A stretch of DNA of 64,000 nucleotides. It comes from Leptidea sinapis (lineage: Eukaryota; Arthropoda; Insecta; Lepidoptera; Pieridae). The translations under genes were made by a program, and so were the position numbers. The notes under the pieces are model-generated. The model was not told where the DNA came from. It saw only the letters and a list, made by a program, of their open reading frames with translations, and did not search any database. This document shows, one piece after another, positions 22,500 to 34,900 of this stretch. The stretch spans positions 2,790,001 to 2,854,000 of the forward strand of contig NC_066297.1 in the NCBI RefSeq assembly GCF_905404315.1, written 5' to 3'. Each line of letters begins with the position of its first letter. The first letter of the stretch is position 1.

Positions 22500-22690
22500 A
22501 ATCTTAATTTCAAGTTTCATCAGCTCGCATGCCCCTGGTCGTACTTGATTAGCATCTGTGAGCACCATTTCACGCGAGCCCGCTGCTGATCCGCTGTCAG
22601 TTCATGAGGGATCCAATGAAAACAAAGTTTCCGAACTTTCAATTCTTCATGTCAAATTTTCTGAATTTTTTCTCATACCAATCCCAAATC
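22500..22690 (-). mobile_element. mariner transposase fragment
   Basis: The reverse strand reads KVRKLCFHWIPHELTADQQR then ARVKWCSQMLIKYDQ. This is the conserved stretch between the DNA-binding half and the first catalytic Asp in mariner transposases. Short and terminated. Confidence 0.65.
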
Positions 22691-22699
22691 CACCACTCT

Positions 22700-23800
22700 A
22701 CCCTTCACGAAATTCGTCATGTAAAGAAACCCGACCTCTCTCAAATTCAGTAAACTATCGCCTCACTGTGATCAAGCAAGGTGCTTCTCTCCCAAAAGCA
22801 TTTTGAAGACAAGCGGCACAGTGCTGCGGAGAGAGAGAACTTTTAAAATCATAAAAAATCATCGCTCTTAAATGTTTTCGACTTAATTCCATTTTCGTTG
22901 CGTACGTAGAACTTTGATGTGTGATAAAAAACAAGTGACACATGATTTCCCGCCAATTGCTTTTTTATTACTAAGAAGGTTGAAACGTTTCAAAAAATAT
23001 AACATTCGAAATTCAAATAGTTCCGATTAGCCAGAAGTGCAAAACTTTTAGTGTGCCCCATGTAACAGTGCTTTTTTGGCGACATTATCTTATATCTTTA
23101 AACGAGCAATTCTTGTATATAACGATTTTAATGAAATTTAGTATACAGGTAGTTTCGTGGGCGAGACATCGATTTAGCTAGGTTTGAATTTAATAAAATG
23201 TAGTTTTATCCGTGTTTTAATGAGAAACAGCTACAATAACATTAGAATACATAAGTTAATTTTGCCACTATATACAAGACTATAATAGATCAGATGGGAC
23301 ATTGGGTTAATTGGAAAGCAGAAGAGCCCGGTTTGAATTCAGATTTCCTATTTGTTTTTTTTTTGTTCAAGTTTGGCTCAAGGCTCGGTCATCCAGATAT
23401 TGTAATCATATTAGTGATCGTCGCTGTATAAATGACAGTTAAAGGAAAAGGAGTAGAAAAACATACTTGTCATACTGAATGGACATATTTATAGAGTTGC
23501 TTTCCACTGTGTCTCATTTATAGAAACTAGTGAGTGTATGTTAAAGTAACACGCAATGGACGGCAAGTACAACAAAAGCTGTCACACGTCATCACAAGTT
23601 TGCTGGATGTGGATTATCTCGCCAGTTAATGGTCTCCCCTCACCCACATAAGCCGGTCGCTGCTTCTTCCAACACGACCTCGTTAAGTGCCAACTTATGA
23701 GTTCTGGTGTACTCTATGGTTTCATGTAAAACTTATTTATAAATGACAAGGAGACGGGGTAATAAGTTGAGATATGATTTAAAAAATACCGTCATTTTGT
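22700..23800. other. Unassigned stretch
   Basis: No recognisable gene or shared repeat. The small frame at 22558-22806 is antisense to the mariner remnant for much of its length. Confidence 0.3.
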
Positions 23801-23808
23801 TCTATCTA

Positions 23809-24122
23809 TCTTATTATATATAAATCCCGTGTCCTGATGTTTGTTTCCAGTGAACTCCTAAACTAATGAACGGATTTTAATGGGGATTACTTCGTGGAGT
23901 GCAGTTTAGTCTAACTTGAGAGATAGGATAGTTTTTATTTCTATTTGGGACCCATAATTATTTTTATTTCCAATTTTTGTATTGTATGGACATATTGTAT
24001 TATAACAACAGGAAGCATATTTTACTAAATAATTCTTGATGTTATTAAATATTATTGACAAATTCACAAAACAACAGTATTTTATTTATTACGTACAGAA
24101 CAACGTCTGTCGGGTCAGGTAG
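23809..24122 (+). mobile_element. Non-autonomous Helitron
   Basis: Starts TCTTATTATATATAAATCCC after an A and ends acgtctgtcgggtcaggtag before T. Same family as 17133-17480 with an altered 3' tetranucleotide. Confidence 0.7.
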
Positions 24123-24344
24123 TTTCAAAATATAAAATCTACAGCAACAAAAAAGCGGCAACATTGGGTTACAATTTGTTTCCAGAAAAATAAATAATTC
24201 GAAGAAAAGTTGTCCATTGTTATTTCACTTTGAGGGATATTAGTAATAGTAGTTTAGTATGTTAGTATTTTTGTGAAACTTGACGACAGAATTAGGAATA
24301 TTTAGATGGATAATGATAATCTTTAGTTCACTATCCTAAAACAT

Positions 24345-24620
24345 TTATTTATTTATTTACCGTCAAATTTGCACGGCAGTGCCACTTACACTAATTAGAC
24401 GAAACACAAAAAGAAAAAATTACAAACAAAAAAGGAATATTAAAGAATAATTGAATTAATTATACAATTTCAATGCTCTCCGCGTACCTTAGTAGTTCAG
24501 AAACTAGGAAAGTCCACCCATCATTGAATGGATCCCATTGAGCATTCTTGTCCAAGAGCGCGTTGAAAGATACCAATGAATAGGTGACATGGTTCGGGAA
24601 ACGGTGCAATGAAACATGTT
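24345..24620 (-). mobile_element. Possible LINE 3' region
   Basis: Starts with a (ttta)-type run (atttatttatttaccgtcaa), which looks like an inverted A-rich tail, and contains GC-richer sequence to 24600. No clear protein motif. Confidence 0.3.
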
Positions 24621-24739
24621 TAACTGGAGGTTGTTAAAATCTATAAAATGATAATAATGATAATTTTAGACAATTGAGAGGCTAAATTTTGAGTTTGATT
24701 TTTCACTTGCTCAATCCGGAAACAATATATATTTCATTC

Positions 24740-25080
24740 TTCTCAATCGGTCACTCTTGTCAGAGTGGTAGTGGCCGCTAAGATGATGCAAAATTACTCG
24801 TCGTTGGTCTCTTTAGTTTTGGGTCACACTGCCTCCCGCACGATGCTCCTCAACTTTTAACGGTTTGTATCATTGCGGGGCCACTCCACCGTAGTTTTCA
24901 GACCACCACTGGGTCACTGCTTTGATAAGATCCGTCCATAGCGTGGGTGAGCATCCTCTCTCTCTTTTCCCCTCTGCTTGGCCCTGCACTATCAACAACT
25001 CAATCAATCCTTCATTTCTGGAGATATGACAAAAGAACTTCAGAATTCGTAGTTGCACAGTCGACGATAGCCTTTCTTTT
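24740..25080 (-). mobile_element. LINE endonuclease-reverse transcriptase C-terminus
   Basis: The reverse strand encodes LRILKFFCHISRNEGLIELL, then GKRERGCSPTLWTDLIKA. This is a decayed form of the GRSPTRWTDLIK motif found near the C-terminus of RTE-like elements, different from the 7300-7545 family. Confidence 0.6.
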
Positions 25081-25558
25081 ATCTTCAGTTCTTTTAAGAT
25101 GAAATTGTTGGTTTGGAAAGCCGGCTAAGGGATCTTCAGGAGTTGTATCCAAATACTTATAATTCCAATATATTTCGTACCCACACACAATAACCTTGTA
25201 AAGATTATGAGTTCCGAAGTACTCTGGGATTAAACGGATACCTCAAATACAAATGAGCATATTGTATCGATATTAAACTTATTCTATTATCAGGAGCATT
25301 TCACAGAACACAATAAAACGGATTTAGGTCAAATCAATTTTCGTAAATGTAATTATATGGGTAAAAATTTAAATTCATTTTGGTTAAAGAAATGACAGGT
25401 ATAGTTGTCAAATTCAAAGAGAATTTAAATACTACGGTTAAAGTTATACATTTTACAATTTACCACCAATTTGGAAAAGATTTGAGCTTTAATGAGTGGT
25501 AAGAAAATCATTGCCAGTATATAAAATCAATATTTCGACTTTGTCGTTTTACAATCTA

Positions 25559-25590
25559 CACTGGCCTTCAAAAGTAAGTATCGCACTTTT
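25559..25590 (+). repeat. Left terminal inverted repeat of the Tc1 element
   Basis: Starts CACTGGCCTTCAAAAG after a TA. Pairs with 27118-27149. Confidence 0.9.
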
Positions 25591-25870
25591 AAAATTGGGA
25601 TAACGTTTTAAGTTCACAAGATATACTTTCGAAATAAAAAGGACTCCAAAGAGAATTTAATTTTGTACAAAACAACTTTATAGTCGGTAACCTTCTTTTA
25701 AGAATTGGCTGAAAAAAAACTTCAAAAACAAAACCATTCCTTTTTCAAAGTGGACGTTTCCGAATTACAATTTTACCATTTACATTTTACTTTCTGTTTT
25801 AAATTTTTTTCAAGATCGATGGGTCTTGTTTTAAAAATTTATGCTAAAAAGCACATAACATTTATTTATC

Positions 25871-26905
25871 ATGCCTCTTTCAGTTGAAGAATGTGCTAGG
25901 ATCATGGCTTTTCTGGAACTAGGCATCAGTATGCGTCGCATTGCAAGAATGGTGGGTGCGACGGTACGAACGGTCCAGAAGGTAAAGCGAAGGTACGAAG
26001 AGACTGGACACCATCTGAGGAGACCTTGTAATGGCAGACCCAGGTGTACCAGTACCCGAGAAGATCGTTATATTATTTCCACTGTGTTAAGAAATCGCCA
26101 CCAAAATGCAGTTGAAGTCCAGCAACAGCTACTTCAGACCCGGAGGGACTACATTAGTGACAGTACAGTGAGAAGAAGACTTGCTGAAGCAAATTTGAAA
26201 CCCCGAAGACCAGCGAGTGGTCCAAAACTCGAGAGACAGCATCGAGTAGCGAGACTGCGATACGCCCGTGAACACATGCAGTGGGATGAAGAAGAATGGT
26301 CAAGAATTTTGTTTGCAGTTGAGTCTCGATTCTCCCTTTACACTTCTGATGGAAGGCGAAGTGTTTACAGGCGACCTGGTGAGCGATACCTTTAAGCCTG
26401 CATCTCAGAAAGAGTCCAATACGGTGGAGGCAGTGTACATGTATGGGCTGGCATATCTTCAGAAGGTCGCACAGAGCTAGTAGCCATAGAAAATGGCACC
26501 CTCACTGGGCAAAGATATGCTCAAGAGATTCTTAATGAGTATGCAGGGCCGTATTTAGCAAATATGGGTGATGGATCGATGCTGATGCATGATAATGCCC
26601 GGCCACACACGGCTCATATCGTACAAGAGTATATTCAGGAGGTCGGTATCAGCGTGATGGCTTGGCCATCAAGAAGTCTTGATCTCAACCCGATTGAACA
26701 CGCCTGGGATGAGCTTGGGAGGCTAGTCAGAAATCGCAGACCACCACCTACTACCCTCAGGGCACTAAAGCAGGCCCTGGTAGAAGAATGGGAGAATATT
26801 CCCCAACATCGGCTCCGAAACCTAGTGTTCAGTATGCCAAACCGGCTCGAAGCTCTAATCAGAGCTCGAGGAGGCAATACCAGCTACCAATTAAAAATTA
26901 AATAA
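25871..26905 (+). pseudogene. Tc1-type transposase, one nonsense codon and a lost catalytic Asp
   Basis: One frame runs 345 codons, the normal Tc1 length, broken only by TAA at codon 175 (26393-26395). Residues 1-110 are the paired helix-turn-helix DNA-binding region, with a GRPR motif at 55-58. The first catalytic Asp position is Val150 (FAVESRF where the family has an Asp). The second is Asp241 (HDNARPH), and Glu276 (NPIEHAWDEL) follows with 34 residues between, so the element is DD34E. The family cuts and pastes DNA at TA sites. This copy should be inactive from the Asp loss alone, but its otherwise intact frame implies fairly recent activity. Confidence 0.93.
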
Positions 26906-27117
26906 CATGTAATACTTTTTATAATACTGTAATACATTTTAGTCGATTTTTTTTACACTAAACTAAAAATGTCTATTTTCATTGTTTTATCTTTTTTAAG
27001 TTAAAAATGTTACTAATGTATAATTTTAGTTTCTAAGAATTAAAGCCTATAAAATTTGCAACAAAACGTTTTTAATCTTAAATCTCTACCTTCTATAGTT
27101 AAGAAAAAAAAAATTTG

Positions 27118-27149
27118 AAAAGTGTGATACTTACTTTTGCAGGCCAGTG
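27118..27149 (-). repeat. Right terminal inverted repeat of the Tc1 element
   Basis: Ends ttttgcaggccagtg before TA. Differs from the left repeat at two of 32 positions. Confidence 0.9.
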
Positions 27150-27234
27150 TATTTTAATTGCAATCTTTGTAAAATGTACATTTTTGAACGATATGGCTGC
27201 CAAATTTTATGTATTTAATATATTAGATTTGTCT

Positions 27235-27330
27235 TCAACCAATTCGACACGTGATTCGCCTCTATACGAGGCATCCTCAGGGGGTGTTGGCTCGACAAAA
27301 TTTGGAGCGAGCGAACTCTCCGGATAACTC
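27235..27330 (-). repeat. Family D2 single arm
   Basis: caattcgacacgtgattcgc and ctctatacgaggcatcctca match the left arm of the foldback at 4642-4881. Confidence 0.55.
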
Positions 27331-27559
27331 ATAAGCCATAACCTTCTAACACAAACAGGCAACATTTACAGGCCGTTTTCAATAACCTATCTATCCTTAG
27401 TTTAAGTTACTAGAGGTAGACATATCTACCCTTTTACGCTTACTTTCATTTCAATAACCTATCGACATAAAGCATTGGACTATAACTATATTGGACATAA
27501 CGGTGTAAGCAATATATCCGTAACTAGAGATACGCTATTGAAAGCGGCTGTAAATATAT

Positions 27560-27840
27560 ATACATAGACATAGTCGGTGTCAGTAAAGGTAGGTTTTTAA
27601 CTATATACATAGTTATAGATGAGATGTGCTTGTGTCGCACGCGCGACGTGTGGAGGCGAGAGCGGGGCCACGGCGGATGAACACGAATTCCAAAAATAAC
27701 AATAATTGTGACTAGAATTAGATTAATTACCTAGATTGTATAAAATTACGCAATTATTTTAATACTTCTTAGTGCATATTATATCTATTGTTTTGGAAGA
27801 GTTTTCTTGAAGTCGGTTGATTTTTTGTTAAAACTTTTAT
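27560..27840 (+). repeat. Repeat family E copy
   Basis: acatagttatagatgagatg, tgtggaggcgagagcgggg, ttagtgcatattatatctat and terminal gaagtcggttgattttttg. Confidence 0.65.
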
Positions 27841-28219
27841 ATTATATTTTATACAATTCATATAAAGTGATGCACTTAAATAAGGCACTCAATCGTTTTT
27901 ACTTAATAGTGTAAGTAAATAAAAGAAAATATGTATTAGGGAATGTTCGAACGACCCGCCCCACCACTCGGCCACGAGCATTTATCTATTTTATATGTCA
28001 AAAAATGAAAATAATCATATAATAATAATATAACATTTGAATATTTATGCATTTATGCAAAATACTGCCTAATTCAATATTTTTTTTAAGTTGGAAGGAT
28101 TTGCTGAGAAGAATCCAAAAAAGTACATTGAAACAAGAAGTAATTCAATTTCTTTTTAAATGTATGTAGAGAAAAAAGAAAGAGTATACATTAAAATAGC
28201 TAGTGCTTACCAGTTTTAA

Positions 28220-28510
28220 CAGACTCCTTTGCACAAGATGCCGGCTAGATAATGGGTACCACAACGGCGCCTATTTCTGCCGTGAAGCAGTAATGCGTAA
28301 ACATTGTTGTGTTTCGGACTGCAGAGCGCCGCAGCTAGTGAAATTACTGGGAAAATGTGACTTAACATCTTATATCGCAATAATTGTGCCACTCACAAAT
28401 TTGGGTATTAAAAGAATCTGAGCGGCTCTGCATTGTAATGGGCAGGGCGTATCAATTATCATCAGCTGAACGGCCTGCTCATCTCATCCCTTAATGTGAT
28501 AAAAAAAACT
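28220..28510 (+). repeat. Family A repeat copy just upstream of the gene
   Basis: gactcctttgcacaagatgc through gcgccgcagctagtgaaat to tgctcatctcatccctta and an A run. Confidence 0.75.
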
Positions 28511-28529
28511 TCAAATAAATAAGAAATCT

Positions 28530-28720
28530 CTTGCCTGGCACAGCCACTTTTTGGCATCAATTACCGGCTGCGGTCTTCCCGAACAGATACGACTTAGGGA
28601 CCTTCAATAAAAAGCGTACCCCCTACCTACACACCTGTTGTTACGGATGTCCATGGGCGGTTGCCTCACCTCTCCCCATCCCGTGAGCCTCTTGCCCGTT
28701 TGCCCCCTCTTATATATATA
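28530..28720 (+). mobile_element. LINE reverse-transcriptase C-terminus abutting exon 1
   Basis: Encodes remnants of FWHQLPAAVFPNRYDLGTF and LSPSREPLARLP, as at 21985-22290. It is followed by a (ta)n run and ends about 55 bases before the exon 1 acceptor. Confidence 0.7.
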
Positions 28721-28777
28721 TATATAAAAAACCAATATCATATGCGTTTGGAGTTGATGAATGTGTTTCCTTTCAGA

Positions 28778-28944
28778 ATGTGGTCATCGTGGCCCGCATG
28801 GCTGGTCGCAACCTGCATATGCGCGATCACGAGCGCACAGAGAGTGGATCAGGAGGGCGTGCTGACTCCACGGCAGTCCAGGCTCCGGGATCGGGAATCC
28901 AAACCTGACGAGCCGACCTGTGACCAGCTCAAAGCTATGTGGAG
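28778..28944 (+). CDS. Coding exon 1 (residues 1-56, split codon)
   Basis: An acceptor (tgtttcctttcag) ends at 28776 and one base separates it from the ATG, so an upstream non-coding exon is implied. In-frame ATGs at 28742 and 28757 lie in or before the acceptor tract and would add 12 or 7 residues only if the acceptor were not used. The exon encodes the signal peptide and the segment up to AMW; Arg56 is split (AG|gtaatc donor). Confidence 0.85.
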
Positions 28945-31900
28945 GTAATCAATACAAATATACAGTTTTTATTATATCTTAGCAATATATACATTGTATG
29001 TACTCGCGACTTCGTCCGCATGCCATAGTTACCATGGGAAGTATTTTTTATTTTTGAAATATACTCATTTTTCAAATAATACACATACAAACTGCTGTTG
29101 TTAGTACATTTTTATAAGCTACCAACTATAATAGAACTTTACACGTGTGGGGATGAAAAGGGGGATTCCCTTTTCATTCCCACACATGTCTTAATTTTAC
29201 AAACGCTAGAACAAATTTTTATTTATTTCTTATCAAGTGCCTAAATACAAAGTTTCATGGTGCTATCTTTGATAATAACGAACTGTCATCCCTATTTCAA
29301 TACCACCAAGCAAATCGCGATAAAAGTAGCCTGTGTCTTTTCCCAAGCTCTTGTCTATCTCTGTAGATACAAGTGTAAGAAACAAATTTACATACACATT
29401 CATAATATTAGTAGGGATAAATAAATCTGAGGTCGGGAAGAGGAAAAAGGCTTAAGTGTAAAAAACGGTTTATCTCGAATTCCGGCAAAACTACAAGTCC
29501 TATGGAAAAAAGTTAAAAAGCAAGGTTGTAGGTAATAAAAAGATCTACAACTTTTGTTTTTTAATCTTTTCACTATAACTTAAATTTATGTGAAAAATTC
29601 CATTAACCAAGTTTTTGGTTTTTTATTTTTATCTTTAACAAAAAAAAATATTTCCACGATATTTGGTGAAAAGTTACCTTTTCTAACTCAGATACTGATA
29701 CAGATCAGTAATTATAGCAGCAAATATATGGATTACAATTAATCAAATCTATTTATAAATGTAAAAAGGATAATAATTCAGTGTTAGGTTTATTCATATA
29801 CATATCTTACAAACACGTTTAATTTGCTGTCTGTAATATTAATGTTTTTTTATGTTAATGTTACATTAATAATTTTTACGTTTTCTAGGATCTTGTGGTT
29901 CATGTAGGTAATGTTTAGTTGATTACCTGTCACCCGTAGACAAAGATTCCGTAGGTCTCTATCGTCCGTCTATTCCGCAAATTGCTCTCAAACAACTCTC
30001 AAAGCTTCACGTAATAACACAAATTAAGATCGTGCCAGAGTTAGTACGCAAGGAATGTTGTACAGACATTCCTTATTGCTGTATTCAGAGTACAAAGCCG
30101 CGCCAAACTGGGTAAATTATAACAATATTATGCACTGAGGTAATATAATATCTAAAACTATGTTTGTAACACAAGTTGTGGTCAGCTGTAGTCAACTTAG
30201 TTTATGTTGGGTGTCATGCAGTTTTATTATAATTTTTATAGCATTTAGATATTAATTCGAATGATTGCAGGAGGTGTTTATGTCATAAAAAGGCATAAAA
30301 GGCATTTATTTTCTAAAAATTATTCCTTTAGAATTCTTTTTGATGTTATTTCTAATATACTAGATACTACTACCGCTTCGGAAGCAAAGGAAACGGCGCA
30401 AGAAACTCTCACGGCATTGTTTGTAATAAATATACAATATTGTACTATCGCTGTTGTGCAATAATCATAATCTAGTCCCAGGCTGTCCGATCACTTAGAT
30501 ATTCAGCTGTGGAGTAGTAGGATTTACGACAGAGCCATTTTTTAATAAAACATTTAAATTTATTTACAGATAATGCCTGAACAGTGGCTGGGACTTTATT
30601 ATAAATGTGTATAAATTTATCCTTAAAGTATCATATCCCTTAATGTATCATATATCGTTGAGGTATCAACTGTCACTTAATTAAACATCCCGAAGGTATG
30701 ACGGTATCCCATGCTGACGTCACGGCTTAGGGGTACCTAAGCCGTGACGATAGCATGGATTTTGTTCGCAGTTGATAAAACAGAATTTTAAATGACACAC
30801 ATTAACTGTTTTAACGGTAAACTTAAAAACAAATGAAACAGAAAAGTTAAAAATTGTTTTTATTATTCTATTATTGTTATATGTATTACAAATACACACA
30901 CAAACAAGTTAGGATATCATCCCCACCATCTGGATGAGTGGCGGTCCTCCACAGTGCGGTTTTCAAGGAGCTTTCTTCCACGTACTACAAAGCTGTGGAA
31001 TGAGCTTCCTTACGCGGTGTTTCCGCGACGATACGACATGGGTACCTTAAAAAAAGCGCATACTCCTTCCTTAAAGGCCGGCAACGCTCCTGTGATTCCT
31101 CTGGTGTTGCAAGAGATTGTGGGCGGCGGTAATCACTTAACACCAGGTGACCCGCACGCTCGTTTGTCCTTCTATTCCATAAAAAAAAAACACACAGACA
31201 AACACATACTCACACACGTTGTTATTTTATTTTTATTTTATTAACACACTTTTAAATTTAGTATTGTTAAATTTGTAGTTATTTAATTAAATTCTTATTT
31301 TACAGTATGTTCAAAATTTGCCATAGTAATGCCAATGATGGCTACCAAGTTAAATGGATTTTTGTTAATCATAGATATATTTGATTCCACGATATAGTCT
31401 CCGACTAGTGTGTCGATCCATTGACAATCACAATGTAGTCATATGTCTTCTTAATATATATAAATTACGTGACACGTTGTTTGTCCCCTATGGACTCTAT
31501 AAACTAATGAACGGATTTTAATGGGGATTACTTCATCGAGTGCAGTTTAGTCCAAGTTGAGAGATAGGATAGTTTTTATTTCGATTTTAGATCCATAAAT
31601 ATTTTAAATTCCAATATTTGTTTTGCATGGACATATTTTATATGAGAGAATTTATTGACGCACGGTTTGACAGTTCTGTTCTGAAATAATTTCATTATAA
31701 CAACAGGAAGCATATTTTACGAAATAATTCTTGATGTTATGAAATATTATTGACAAATTCATAATAACAACGTCTGTCGGGTCAGCTAGTATATATATAT
31801 ATTGTATAAGCTTGCAAAATATTTAAACTTATTTTAATTTAATGACAATGCGTGTGTTGAAAGATCGATGTAAATAAATTTATTCTTAATATTAACTAAC

Positions 31901-34900
31901 TTGCCCTGACATACTCAGACTAAATTTGATCATATTATAAGTAAAAATGTACGGCTTTGCTCTACATTGGTTATGATTTTTGAGTTTGAGTTTAAGTATG
32001 AAATTGCCGATTTGTACTGAAAAACCGATTTTTTTTTAACTTAACACATTAAATTAATCAAAATAATAACCATTATTATCTATACATTGTTGCCATCTAA
32101 AAGGAAGGTCATTAATTATGCCTTTGCTATAGAACTGTGGTGATCTAGATTCGACAAACTGTGTGAAAGAATTTTGCTCTGTCTGCTGAGAAGAAAACTT
32201 TTTATCACGTAGAAAATTATCCAAATCTATGGTAATCAGTTGGAGCAAGGTCTGGCAAATACGGAGGGTGACGGATGGTTTGTAATTACAGTTCCTGTAG
32301 AGTTAAAACAGTTTCTCGTGCTGCATGAGGTCTCGCATTATCATGAAGCAATCCGGCTCGAAGGACCACAAGTATGGTTGCGCCAGGGAATTTAGAGTGG
32401 ACTGTATTAATAAAAGGGGTTCTCAGGTAAACAGAATAGGAATCATTGGAATAAAGGGAATAGCCGGTACTCACCTCTTCTGCAGGATCCTGGGTTCTTC
32501 TATATTCGCCTGAGTGTGCTGGCGAACCATAATTTATATATTTTTTATTTATTTATTTATTTATTATATACAGACACTTTATCACATAATATTACATTAT
32601 ATTTGGTCCCTACACTAGGCGTAGCCTGTCCTGTAGGCAACCAATTTACATCCTAAGGTTAACAATATGAACCGAAAGGTCAAAAAGTGCACTCTGTATA
32701 TGTGTGTGTGTACACGTGTGTGTCTCTGGGTGTGTGTGTATGTGTGTGTGTGTGTGTGTGTGAGGGTGGGTGTGAGTGAGTGTGAGTATCTGATTAATCA
32801 TGTTACAAAGAATTAACATTATATGAATGCTAAGCTATCACTTTAAGAATAGCTTCCATGTCTGCATAAGTGAGTGTGTGTAACCATCTCTGTATTTTAA
32901 ATTTGACCTGATGGACCGAGCAATTTTTAATAGAACATTTTAAATTTACCTTGTTGTATATATATGTATGTAAGAATGGGCTAAATCTACTTGCAAATGT
33001 TGTATTTATTATTGGAGTTGGAATCTTGTACGAACGGCTATCTAGTAGGTTTTTATAATTAGGCAAATTCAAGACCTCCTTATGCATGCTTGTCATAACA
33101 CGCAAGATAAATATACCTCGGACAGAAAGAAGTTCTAAGTCTTTATATAGTTTATGTGTTGGGTATCTAATAGGGACACATACAATAATATCACGGGACA
33201 CATAACGAAGAAATCGCTACGATCGAAGAAAGCGGCAAATCAACAAGAATACGAGGATTTCCTGGATTTATAATTAATTGTTGCGGGTGCTCAACCTTCG
33301 CGAGTGGTTACTTGACGGAATGTGTGTTATGCTATACGACCATAGATATCGCGGCTCGCGGTTTATTCTTAACTTGTACCGGCAAAGGATAAAGATGTAA
33401 GGGATTAAGGAAAAGATTGTGTGTTATATGGACGACTGGCGTTACCAATGGTGATGAATAGTTTTAAGAATTACCTACCATAGGTACCATGTGAAAAAAG
33501 TTTCACTCAAAAATCTGAAACCATGAAGATTCTATGTCAATTAGAAGTACCTATTACGATAAAACGGCAACTACCTTAAACACTATTATTCGTAGCGATT
33601 TTTTATTTTTTTTTGAAAATTTTCTTCAGGTGAACGATTATGATCAAGTAGCTTTCGAGTTTATTGGTTGCAAAAAAAAATTTTAATCCTCTTTATCATA
33701 TGAGAATAAATTTCAAGAGAAAAATGTGTGTTCGTTAAAAAACTCCTTTAATCTTCAATGTATTCATCGTTAATAAGTTGTATCGAGTAAGAAAACAATT
33801 TAAATTCAAAAAGTCCAATTTAGCATATGTTTTAAATCAAAAATATTCTAGCTGAAATGTAAAACGCGAAGAAAACCACTCAATCAAAAAAAACACACAA
33901 ATTTCCGTAAAATTGCACGTAAAAGACGTGAAAATTAAGTGAGATTAATCTAAAATTGGGTGATTCTGTCAAGCCTTGAGCCGAGATAATCTTTGCTATA
34001 AAGATTCCTTCACACACACCAACCGCTGCGATAATCTAAAAGGTTTTACAGCATTTGTAAGGGTATGCATCCATTGTTTCACATATAACGCATTAAAATA
34101 AATATTAATATGATGCTGATGATGGCAACAATCAATAATAAAATAAAAATACAAAAATATTTATTTTCTTTATCAAGTATGTACATAAATCGATACTCGT
34201 GATTGAAGCCTCCGTTTTAGCACTATAGCGCCTGTGTTAGAAAACTCCGCTCTTCCGATAGCTTATCAATACTTATTACATTTTTTAGAGACAATCAAAC
34301 ATATTCTAATTACTAAGAAGTTTATTTAAGAAGTATGTATACTAAGAAATATAACGGCATCAAAATATTATCAATATGAATCTTAAAATTAACTGAATAT
34401 GTACTACCATGTTTTAATTATATTTTACCGGTAACATATACCTTTCTACCTAGTTTGTTACCTGACATTGATATCAAAACGGTCAAGGCGCTTTTTGCCA
34501 ATATAAACTGTCTAAACCACACTAGAAGTATGTTTTATAACTATTAATCTATTAATAAACCTTCATGTATCTTATATGTTTTAATTTAAACTTAATTCTG
34601 CTTTAATTCAAACATATGTTGGATTCCGGCTGACATAATCATTTCAATTAATTGAATTAACATTAATTCTTAACGACGTCACATATTGCGTCGGGCAGTG
34701 TGAGAGAGCTCTTATATTCCACCCTTGTTGCGAATTAATTGCCTTTATTCACCGTTGTCTCTTATGATGTTTTTTGTACAACTTTGTTACGCCTGATGGA
34801 ATGAACGCGGTCTCGCCATAATAACCTTTATGGTGATTATATAAACACTGTTTAAATCTACCGAAGCTTTGCCTAAACGGTACTTTGCTTATATTTTATA

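Larger units (their letters stand above)
25559..27149 (+). mobile_element. Nearly full-length Tc1-family transposon (1591 bp)
   Basis: The 32-bp terminal inverted repeats at 25559-25590 and 27118-27149 start CACTGGCC and differ at two positions. TA dinucleotides flank both ends (25557-25558 and 27150-27151), as expected for Tc1/mariner target duplications. The interior holds one transposase reading frame in the same orientation as the left terminus. Confidence 0.93.

Noticed and set aside
26635..26877. Reverse-strand open frame of 80 residues
   Set aside because: Antisense shadow of the Tc1 transposase.
28661..28777. In-frame N-terminal extension of the host gene
   Set aside because: The extension reads through LINE remnant sequence and a (ta)n run, and a good acceptor sits one base before the ATG at 28778.
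32693..32790. Array-like repeat resembling a CRISPR or minisatellite
   Set aside because: It is a simple GT microsatellite without spacers.
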